A stretch of 64,000 bases of DNA from Takakia lepidozioides (Eukaryota > Streptophyta > Takakiopsida > Takakiales > Takakiaceae). The notes beneath the pieces are model-generated. The model saw nothing but the letters and a program-made list of their open reading frames with translations. It did no database searches and was not told the DNA's origin. The translations under genes and the position numbers were made by a program. Location of the stretch: NCBI GenBank assembly GCA_030704615.1, contig CM060733.1, positions 64,482,001-64,546,000 of the forward strand, read 5' to 3'. Position 1 is the stretch's first letter, and every line of letters starts with the position of its first letter. Shown one piece after another: positions 34,201-42,603 of the stretch.

Positions 34201-37200
34201 CTGATGGACAATCTCCACAGGTGACGACGAATGCGCAAGAGCAGCTGGACACACAAGCACATCAGTTCAAGATGGAGATATCTCCTGCAGCAGAGAGCCT
34301 ACGTGACTATGTGACGAGGTACTTTCTGCTCTACAAAAACCAACCTATTCTTTCGGGAGATAGCAGATGCTCGCCGGAGCCACGAGTTCACCGACCAGCC
34401 GAACGCGGACAAAGCAGCAATGCGCCTTCTGTACAGGTACATACGCGCTGCCTTTCTTTCAAGTCCTGGCATTTCAGGATGTTAGAGGCCTCAAGTGGTG
34501 TTAGGGAAAATGGCGCCGAATTTCCAGTCAGGGCTCCGAAAATGGCTAAGTCCTAGACTGGCTGGCCCGGAACTGGAAATTCGGCGCCATTTTCCAGTTC
34601 CAGGCCCTATTGCCGTCCAGGGACTTAGCCATTTTCGGCTAAGTCCTAGGTGGCTGGCCCGGAACTGGAAATTCGGCGCCGTTTCCAGTTCTAGGCCCTA
34701 TTGCCGTCCAGGGACTTAGCCATTTTCGGGCTAAGTCCCTAGACTGGCTGGCCCTGAAGTGGAAATTCGGCGCCATTTCCAGTTGTAGGCCCTATTGCCG
34801 TTCAGGGACTTAGCCATTTTCGGGCTAAGTCCCTAGGTGGCTGGCCCGGAACTGGAAATTCGGCGCCGTTTTCCAGTTCTAGGCCCTATTGCCGTCCAGG
34901 GACTTAGCCATTTTCGGGCTAAGTCCCTAGACTGGCTGGCCCTGAACTGGAAATTCGGCGCCATTTTCCAGTTCCAGGCCCTATTGCCGTTCAGGGACTT
35001 AGCCATTTTCGGGCGGCTGGCCTGAAAAAATTCGGCGCCATATTCCAGTTGGGCCCTATTGCCGTCAGGGACTTAGCCATTTTCGGGCTAAGTCCCTAGG
35101 TGGCTGGCCCGGAACTGGAAATTCGGCGCCGTTTTCCAGTTCTAGGCCTATTGCCGTCAGGGACTTAGCCATTTTCGGGCTAAGTCCCTAGACTGGCTGG
35201 CCCTAACTGGAAATTCGGCGCCATTTTCCAGTTCCAATTGCCGTTCAGGCTTAGCCATTTTCGGTCCCTAGACTGAAAAATTCGGCGCCAGCCAGTTGCC
35301 CTATTGCCGTTCAGGGACTTAGCCATTTTTAAGTCCCTAGGTGGCTGGCCCGGAACTGGAAATTCGGCGCCGTTTTCCAGTTCTAGGCCCTATTGCCGTC
35401 CAGGGACTTAGCCATTTTCGGGCTAAGAAAACTGGAAATTCGGCGCCATTTTCCAGTTCAGGCCGTATTGCCGTTCAGGGACTTAGCCATTTTCGGGCTA
35501 AGTCCCTAGACTGGCTGGCCCTGAAGTGGAAATTCGGCGCCATAAGTTGTAGGCCCTATTGCCGTTCAGGGACTTAGCCATTTTCGGACTCATTGTGTTC
35601 ATGAATGCAGGTACTGTAAGTTCTCCCTTTTGGAGAAAGGTCATCTGTCTTTCGAGCCACCATTCTTCCTGGCATGGAGGAACCCTGGGGCTGACTCCAT
35701 GTACACTGACGATATTGTGAAGGAGTGGCATCTGGAACATTTGCGTGATTGCCCTTGGTATGTGGACCTTCCGCCCGGCTCGCTCGACCCATCCGAGTTT
35801 CAATTGAAGCTGGATGCTGAATTCCGACGAAACCGGGCTCCGCTGCCTCCGTTGGGTGCAAAAGAGGCAAAAGCGCTTGCGAACTCCAGGAAAGCGGCAG
35901 AGCTTGCTCAGGCAGGAATTCAGGAGAAATTGCATGAGAAGAGTAAAGGTCAAAGGAAAAGGACAAGGAAACAGGTGACTGCAGTAACACCCAAAAAAAG
36001 AAAACCATCGGGGCATCGGAGGAGGCGCAGGAGGGGACCCAAGAGAGTGACTCGACGACGACTTCGTTCAAGTCCTGCGACTGCTGTTGCTCCTACCCAG
36101 TCACCGGTCGTCCGGGTTCCCAAGTCAGTTCGGAGTGGGACTGGCTCTGCCAAAGTTGGCATTTGAGGGCGAGCCTACACGCCGGTATTCGGCGGTGACG
36201 TTTACGCACAGGCCAAAGCTAGAACCTCCAACCATCATCCAATGCGTCAATGAGAGCTTCCTTGACGCTCTCGCTGCCAGGGCGAAGAAGGTGGCACACA
36301 ACAAGTCTCTGGCGGAGCAGAAGGGGAAAGCCAAGAAGAGGGCTGGCGGTACAGAGCCTAAAGACACCCCTGGTTTTGAAGCCATGATGGAATTCTTCAC
36401 GGCTGTGAGCACGAATTGCAAGAGCACTCGGGGGGGGGGTTGAGGTGGAGAGAGCTTGCGACATGATTCTCCTCGACATTCCAGATGGGGAGCTGCTGGA
36501 GGGCCTGGATGGTGTGCCCACCTGGAACAGGTTTACTGAGGACTACTGGAAAGCCGGGTTTGGGCTGGCGGGGATGCTTCTGGATGACGGTGGATGTGTG
36601 GTTGTCCTTGCCACGAGAGGGAAGACCACAGAGAATGCGGTGGCAAGGTGGACACCGAAAAGTGTCACCCCGGTCCTCCTCAGAAAATGGTTCTGCATCA
36701 GTACGCAGGGGTTGCGAACAGAGGGCCAAAGTGTAAGTTATCAATCTATTGCATTCACTTCATATTGTGGTGTATGTTAAGTAGACCCTGGAATTGATCC
36801 CTTCTTTGTTGGATGTGCAGACATTGGTGTTTGAGGCATATTGCTTTGTGAAGAGAGGGTCTACGTTCAAATTCCGCAACGACGGTCGTCTTGTTGATGC
36901 CGCTGTGGACCCTGTAACCTACGATGTCCTCTACAACTATGTGCCCCACTCCAGTATGCCGAAGGACACAAAGACAGGCAAACCGTGGCGGTACAGCCGG
37001 ACCCGGAGCCCTGCTTTCATCCAAACCCTCATGGAGACGTGCTCGGATGTCCAAGGGCGGATTCTGGACCTCACATGCGGCACGGGTAAGCCTTCACGTG
37101 CTCAGTTTGTCCCCTGGCCCCATTGCAATTGCATGCCGCAAGCTATTAACCGCCCCCGCTTTGTTCCTCAGGTGCTTCAATGTGGGCAGGGACGTTGTCC

Positions 37201-37956
37201 GACAGGCATGTGTTCGCCTTCGAGCCAGATACTGCCCTCCACAACTCGGAACTTGCAGCGGCTGAACGTCTGCCGAAAGAGGAAGAGGCATCCTCGGAGG
37301 ATGAGGAAAAATCCGAGAAGGAGCAGGGAGGAAGTTGGGATCGAGGCCGAGGAGCCCCCGGTTTACGAGTGAGTGGTGGCATTGTAAGTTGCCTCCAGAT
37401 TTTGTGAGGCACCTCCCTCCGCTCTCTTATTTCATTGAAAACCCTTTCTGGTTGTGCTGGTATTGACATTCTTGAAGTGGATTTGTTCTTACTGTAGGAT
37501 GCCAAGTACTGCCGGAGGGACGTCTACACCGGAGTTCATGGGCAGGAGGAACGTGCCTTTTTTTGCCAGGGGGATTTCATGCCTAGTCCAGAAAGGGAGT
37601 ACATCCTTCCTACTTATGCTGCCCGGCTTGCTTCGGTGTCCATTAGGAGGTGTTCCGAACGTAGTCGTGTACAGCAGATTTTAGACGAGGCAAGCCTCAA
37701 GAAAATGAAGATGAGGGAGGAGGCAGCAGCTATTAGAGCCCGTCGGGCTCGTAGATTTGTGTTGGATTCTGCTGAGGAAAGTGGGGGAGAAGACGCAGAA
37801 GATTCCCAGGAGGTGAGGTGGACAGTCCCCCAAGGAGAGGACGGGATTTTTGAGAGGCATAGTGGAACTGATGCATCACAGAGCTCGGAGGATGAGGGGG
37901 ATGAGGGGGATGAGGAAGAAGGTGGGGCAAGTTCCTCGGAGGGTGTAGGAGAGTAG
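31273..37956 (+). CDS. T3 ParB-like plus DNA amino-methyltransferase-like protein (multi-exon)
   Basis: Start ATG 31273 agrees with T1 and T2. Exons visible: 31273-31450 (basic; donor CAG|GCAAGC); about 31790-31960; a Lys/Arg-rich piece near 32120-32310; an acidic piece (about 32540-32780); the ParB-like exon 32815-33218; 33337-33526; 33629-33913; about 33999-34123; 34221-34436; 35611 to 36732 (with frame changes); 36821-37085; 37172-37383; 37498-37956. Order: basic N-terminus, low-complexity linker, ParB/Srx-like domain, helical region, methyltransferase-like domain, acidic Glu/Ser tail. Frame breaks: about 32870, 33140, 34055, 34360, 36000-36170 and the G run at 36430-36439. ParB-methylase fusions are known in bacteria and phages. 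The introns here show eukaryotic residence. Confidence 0.8.
32815..33218 (+). other. ParB/sulfiredoxin-like domain exon of T3
   Basis: Contains LPGDIDKLK, GSAAFYVSIEND, DKWGPHWQTRNEEFE and the key motif VWDGNHRLLAW (33057-33089), then VDCVVLKV and SLLKAAMADIN. GNHR is in the position of the ParB GE[HR]R box. A 1-base loss at about 33140 shifts the frame between WHF and VDC. Every landmark is shared with T1 (814-1170), so the domain is a stable part of the element family. Confidence 0.6.
34437..35610 (+). other. Array-bearing intron of the T3 ParB/methyltransferase gene
   Basis: 1174-bp intron: donor ACAG|GTACAT, acceptor AATGCAG|GTACTG. It joins LLYR to YCKFSLLEKGHL in phase. Nearly all of it is tandem repeat. 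Confidence 0.75.
34503..35590. repeat. Intron tandem array with GGCGCC cores
   Basis: About 13 units with AACTGGAAATTCGGCGCC followed by ATTTTCCAGTT, GTCCAGGGACTTAGCCATTT and CTAAGTCCCTAGACTGGCTG. Core spacings are mostly 91-95 bp, with shortened units (67-82 bp) near 35.0 and 35.2-35.5 kb. GGGACTTAGCC...GGCTAAGTCCC is itself an inverted repeat. It shares its unit with the array at 24.6-24.9 kb. Confidence 0.92.
36430..37260 (+). other. Methyltransferase-like domain, motifs in beta-class order
   Basis: Motif IV candidate at 36463-36489: DMILLDIPDGE, followed by a helix with W-F and GMLLDDGGCVVVLA (the usual LkpgG turn). Then TLVFEAYCFVKRG, and SPAFIQTLMETC leading to motif I ILDLTCGTGAS (37061-37180, split by an intron inside GTG). 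FAFEPD follows, with the acidic residue after strand 2. IV-before-I is the beta-class order of N6-adenine/N4-cytosine methyltransferases. The catalytic [DSN]PP[YFW] reads DIPD, so activity is uncertain. Confidence 0.6.
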
Positions 37957-38019
37957 TGCCCATTCCGGCTATGACAGTTAGAACACACTTGTATAGACGT
38001 GGCTTGCCACAAATTTTGC

Positions 38020-38025
38020 AATAAA
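38020..38025 (+). promoter_or_regulatory. Polyadenylation signal AATAAA
   Basis: AATAAA 64 bases after the stop of the ParB/methyltransferase gene and before the T3 right end, well placed to end its transcript. Confidence 0.6.
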
Positions 38026-38117
38026 ATGTTGCATTTCAAGTCCACTGGTGCCACATTCCAACTTCACATGACCCTATTTCCGTGCCTCCTAACCCTATTT
38101 CCGGACTCACAATGGTC

Positions 38118-38174
38118 TGCTCATGCTTTTTTTTTTTCCGCTCATGCTCATGCCACTCATGAAATAGGAGCCCC
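38118..38174. repeat. T3 right terminal inverted repeat
   Basis: GCTCATG, a T run, GCTCATGCTCATGCC, then ACTCATGAAATAGGAGCCCC. Reverse complement matches the left end over CTATTTCATGAG and CATGAGC repeats. Confidence 0.85.
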
Positions 38175-38185
38175 CAATCGAATTG
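38175..38185. repeat. T3 target-site duplication, right
   Basis: CAATCGAATTG, identical to 24247-24257. The R polyprotein frame resumes through it. Confidence 0.92.
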
Positions 38186-38640
38186 CCCAAGAGACAGGAA
38201 ACACAAACCTGAACAGCAAGGTGACATAATGTGAAGCCGAAGGGCGAAACAGTCATGACTTTGATGATTCTATGCCAGTAATCCATTGAGAATTGGAAGC
38301 ACAGAACTAACTGATGTACTGATAGATGTTCTGGAGTAAATATCATGACAGACCAATTAAGGAAGAAGCTTGGTCTAAGTAACATGAAACCAGCCCCATT
38401 TACAGTACAATGGCAGATCAAAGAAGTGTACAGCCATTGGGATTAATAAGAGGAGTTAAGATACAGATACAGAAGATGATCTTATGATCACTAACTGTGT
38501 TTGAAATGGATGAAGTCATGGAGGCTTACTCCTTATTATTGGGACGTCCGTGGCTGAAACAGGCCAGGGTATTCCATGACTGGAATTCAGTTACTAACCG
38601 TGCATAATGGGATACACGAGATACAAATTACCACAAAGAA
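38186..38640 (+). pseudogene. R protease region
   Basis: Retropepsin-like segment in broken frames: IGSTELTDVLID, then a 1-base loss inside the active-site loop (GAT.GTTCTGGAGTA, reading D-G-S-G-V-N when restored), then MTDQLRKKLGLSNMKP and LLLGRPWLKQARVFHDW. It would release the Gag and Pol proteins. At least four frame breaks or stops mean it is dead in this copy. Confidence 0.65.
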
Positions 38641-39039
38641 TCTAGTAGATTACCTGCTACAGAAGACCTAGTCAGAAAGTATGACTGGAAAGGAGGACTG
38701 GATGAGGAGCAGGAAGCTACCCTATTTGCTGCACACCCAGAGTGGGAGCAGGTTGCAGAGATGCGGCTGGAAAGCCTAAGTTGTTTTGAGAGGTATCTGC
38801 TGTGGTGTAGTGACAGCAACACCCAACTGAAGAGGAAACCTGCATTTACCCATCACATTTCTATGAAGAAAGAGAAGGAGAAATAGAAATCCTAGAAGAA
38901 CCAGCCACTGTGAGCTTACAGGATGAAGTGGTGACTGGTTGGACAATCACAGCTGATGAGCAGGTGAGGGAAGTGAATGTGGGAACTAAAGAGGAACCGA
39001 GGATGGTGAAAAGTAGGAGCTGATTTGGAGCCGAATTCT

Positions 39040-39907
39040 TCGAAGAAGCTAAAAGCTTGTTCATCAAATACAGAGATGTATTTGCTTGGAGCTATGAGGA
39101 TCTAAAAGGGATACCACCTGAAGTCTGTCAGCATAAGATTGAACTGGAACCAGGGTCAGTACCAATCAAGCAGCGAGGTACAGAATGAATCCCAACTACG
39201 CACAGAAGGTTGGAGAAGAGATAAAGAAGTTGGCTGAGGCTAAGTTTATTATATACCCAATAGAGTATACAACTTGGTTGTCACCCATTGTTATAGTCCT
39301 CAAGAAGGCAAACTAAGAGTATGTGTGAACTATAAGAAGCTGAATGCTTGTACGAAGAAAGATCCTTTCCCTTTGCCATTCACAGAAGCAGTATTAGACA
39401 CTGTGGCAGGCCATGAGATGTACTCATTCATGGATGGCTTCAGTGGTTATAATCAAGTGCAAGTGGCAGAAGAAGACCAAGGAAAACAGCTTTCATCACA
39501 GACTGGGGCTTATGCATACAAAGTCATGCCCTTGGGACTTTGTAATGCACCAGCGACCTTTCAGAGAGTGATAAGTGAATCTTTTCATGAGTATCTGGAT
39601 GATTTCATGCAGGTATTCTTGGATGATTTCAGTGTGTACAGCTCTAAGAATGAGCACTTGCATAAATTGGTTATGTTTGGCCAGATGCAGGATGAGAGGT
39701 CTGGGCCTGAATCCAGAGAAGTGTACTTTCTGTGTGAACTCAGGGGTGCTTCTGGGACACATTGTGTGTAAGAAGGGACTCCTTGTGGATCCCAGAAAGA
39801 CAGAGTCCATTAAAGCCTCTCCACCACCAGTGAATGTTAAAAGTCTACGGAGATTCCTTGGGCAAACCAGTTATTACAGGAGATTTGTCAAAGGTATGCA
39901 CAAATAG
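39040..39907 (+). pseudogene. R reverse transcriptase
   Basis: Ty3/gypsy-type RT that copies element RNA into DNA. Visible: FIKYRDVFAW lead-in (about 39062), VCVNYKKLNACTKKDPFPLP, motif A FMDGFSGYNQ (about 39427), MPLGLCNAPATFQR, motif C VFLDDFSVYS (about 39612), then LGLNPEKCTFC and LGHIVCKKGLLVDP. Both catalytic Asp sets are present. Frame changes near 39260 and 39680, and a stop at 39905, break it. Confidence 0.88.
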
Positions 39908-39915
39908 CAGCACCA

Positions 39916-40821
39916 TTGAGCAAACTACTGAAGAAAGATGCAGTGTTTTCCTGGACAGCTGAATGTCAACAGGCGTTTGAGGAACTTACACTGTCAGTAA
40001 CAACTACACCTGTGCTGATTAACCCTCACTGGCATGTAGTATTCCATGTTCACTGCGATGCATCAGGAGAAGCGTTGGGAGCGGTGTTAGCCCAGAATGT
40101 TACAGGGAATATAGATTCACCTGTGTACTATGCTAGCCGGTTGATGAACAGTGCTGAAAGGAACTATAGCACAACGGAAAGAGAAGCATTGGCAATGATC
40201 TATGCAGTGAAAGAAATTCAGGCATTACCTGTTGGGCAAGAAGTTTATGTTTATGTGGATCACCAGGCTCTGATATACCTGGTAAACAAACCTCTGATAA
40301 GCGGAAGAATAGCAAGATGGTTGATAATCTTGCACGAGTTTGAGTTCGAGGTTGTTTACAAGCCTGGGAGACTGCATCTTGTGGCGGATCATTTGTCACG
40401 ATCAACAGGAGAACCAGCCACAGGAATAGATGATCAATTACCTGATGCGAGTCTCTTTGCAGTGGAGGTGGGAAGTGCAGATGACTGGTTAGATTGGCAG
40501 TGGCCAATCAGATACTACCTTGCTCATGGTCAGTGCCCACCTAGTTATGGTAAGGAGCAGAAGAGAATCGCTATCAAATCTTTACCTTATACTATGGTAG
40601 GAAGCAGAATGTATAAGTTAGGACCTGATGGAGTACTAAAACGATGCTTGTACCACCATGAAGTAAATAAAGTTTTGGCGGAAGTTCATAAAGGAGTGGC
40701 TGGAGGTCATTTTGGAGAAGAGACTACCAGTAGAAGATACTACTCGCAGGATACTGGTGGCCTACTTTGTTCAAAGATGTACACGAGTATTGTCAGAAGT
40801 GTGATGAATGTCAGAGGCTAG
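39916..40821 (+). pseudogene. R RNase H and integrase N-terminus
   Basis: A 301-codon open frame. RNase H: VHCDASGEALGAVLAQ, RNYSTTEREALAMIY, VYVDHQALIYL. These are the Asp/Glu/Asp set of the gypsy enzyme, which removes the RNA template. Then KPGRLHLVADHLSR and the integrase zinc-binding HHCC start (HHEVNKVLAEVHKGVAGGHF). A frameshift near 40740 puts YCQKCDECQR in another frame. Confidence 0.88.
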
Positions 40822-41727
40822 GACCTTTGCAGAGATCTGGAAGGATGGCCTTGCATCCTACAATGCCTACGGAACCATTTCAGAAAATGGGGACTAGACT
40901 TTGTTGGACCAATTAACCCACCATCCAAGAATACACGAACAGGTATAATTACAGCCACTGATTATACTACAAAGTGGGTGGAAGCTAAAGCTTTGAGGGA
41001 CCACACAGCCAAGTCCTGTACGAGAACATACTTACACGATTTGGCTGTCCCTTAGAATTTATCAGTGATCAGGGAAGTCACTTCATGAATGAGACCATTG
41101 AGTTGTTGACTAAAGAGTTCATGATTGTGCATAGAAAGAGTACAACATATTACCCACAGGGTAATGGGCAGGCAGGGCTACCAACAAATACTATGTACTA
41201 TCTTGGCTAAGATAGTCAATGCAAACAGAACGGATTGGGATACAAAGCTGCTGACAGCTTTGTGGTCATACAGGACTTCATATAAAGTCACCACTAAATA
41301 TAACACCATTCCAATTAGTTTATGGTATGGAAGCCTTACTTCCAGTGGAATTCCTGTTACCTACCATGAGAACGGAGTGGGGAAAGAGAATGGAATTGCA
41401 AGACTCCATCAAGGTCAGGAAACATGAATTATACCATGTGGAAGAAGTACGTGCTGATGCAGCTGATAATATGACCAGAATTTAGATGAAGCGAAGGAAC
41501 AGTTTGATGAAGGCAAGTTAAAGACTTTTAAGACGGGGAATTTGGTTCTATGGTTGCAGAAGAAAGGAAAGATTCAAGCTTCTAAGCTTAAATCACCATG
41601 GAAAGGACCTTATGTCATACAAAAGATGTATGATAACAACACCGCCATGTTACAAACCATTAACAAAGAAATGCTGGGAAGAGTCAATGCCAATAAGTTG
41701 AAGGGGTACAGTGGTATCCATGACAAA
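40745..41727 (+). pseudogene. R integrase core and C-terminus
   Basis: Fragments in several frames: YCQKCDECQR (40785-40820), GIITATDYTTKWVEAK (first Asp, about 40940), CPLEFISDQGSHFMNET (second Asp, about 41045), STTYYPQGNGQAE (Glu, about 41150), and the C-terminal KLKSPWKGPYVIQKMYDNNT block (about 41585). D,D-35-E is complete by motif but the frame is broken repeatedly. Joins element DNA to the host target. Confidence 0.8.
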
Positions 41728-41865
41728 CCCTTGCAGCATGATTGCATGTTGAACCACAGAGCAGTCACGGGCTGCACCAGTGTTACGAACGGAGTATGGA
41801 GCTTTGTCGCTAGGCCGAGCATATATGACCAGGGCGGGCAAAACAAACGTGACACAGAGCCCAAA

Positions 41866-42048
41866 CACACACACAGCCTATCACAGCCCATCACGCACAC
41901 AGCCTATCACAGCCCAGCACGGCGCAACACACCTATCACAACCTACCACAGCGTGTCACAGCCTATCACAGCTTACCACAGTGCATCACAGCATATCACA
42001 GCGTAACACAGTATGACACAGCCTGTCACAGCTCAACACAGCCTACTA
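41866..42048. repeat. CACAGCC-type tandem repeat after R pol
   Basis: Units of CACAGCCTATCA and variants (CACAGCCCATCA, CACAGCGTATCA). The same block in R2 is at 49675-49815, reverse strand. Confidence 0.85.
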
Positions 42049-42603
42049 GGGTTACACGATCCATAGAATCAGTGACAGTGGACGCATAATAACTTCAGGA
42101 AAATGGCTGACGGAAGAAAAAAACGGAAATTAGTTTAAAAATAGACACGTGGAGGTCAGGCGCGACACACAGCTGAGAAGGAAGTGCAAGAACAGGTGTC
42201 ATAAAGAAAGAGGACAAACGGCCGTCAAAAGGGATGAAAGGCGGGCCCATTAATGAATACGGAAAAAGGGAAACGGAACGAACGGCAAGTACAGAAAAGG
42301 AAATTCTGTCACATGTGTGATCCTAGTGGACTATCCAGCAGGAAAGTCCACTAAAGAAAATAAAATCTAAAATCCAGTCACAGCGGATACAGCCAATAGA
42401 AAACCAGAGAAAGGATCAAGAAATGGAGGGAATTGAGCGCAAGAGGCGGCGTCGTTCTGAGTAACGGGCGTCTCGACGGGACAGACCATCAATGCTATAG
42501 CTTGGAAACTATGGAGGAACTAACAGACTATACGCTCGCAATATTTACTTACGCAGTGGCATAGACACGAAAGACAGAGCGGAGCTTTTCTCTTGAGCGA
42601 TGC

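Larger units (their letters stand above)
24258..38174. mobile_element. T3: complete two-gene transposon with MULE transposase and ParB/methyltransferase gene
   Basis: 13,917 bp bounded by inverted ends sharing CTATTTCATGAG plus CATGAGC repeats, and by an 11-bp target-site duplication inside R gag-pol. Contents from left: left end, a 74-bp-period palindrome array, the minus-strand transposase (28680-25090), the central array (28985-31075), and the plus-strand ParB/methyltransferase gene (31273-37956) with an array in one intron, then the right end. The duplication and ends prove that both genes and all arrays moved as one unit. Confidence 0.93.

Noticed and set aside
36594-37684. Alternative-frame ORFs in the methyltransferase region as separate genes
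   Set aside because: They have no recognisable motifs and overlap exons whose frame is supported by splice phase and motif order.
31273-37956. Bacterial contamination, suggested by ParB and methylase motifs
   Set aside because: The gene has several in-phase GT-AG introns, an AATAAA signal and sits within a target-site duplication in a plant-type retrotransposon.
24258-38174. Two adjacent transposons (a transposase element and a separate methyltransferase element)
   Set aside because: Only one pair of inverted ends and one 11-bp duplication is present, enclosing both genes.
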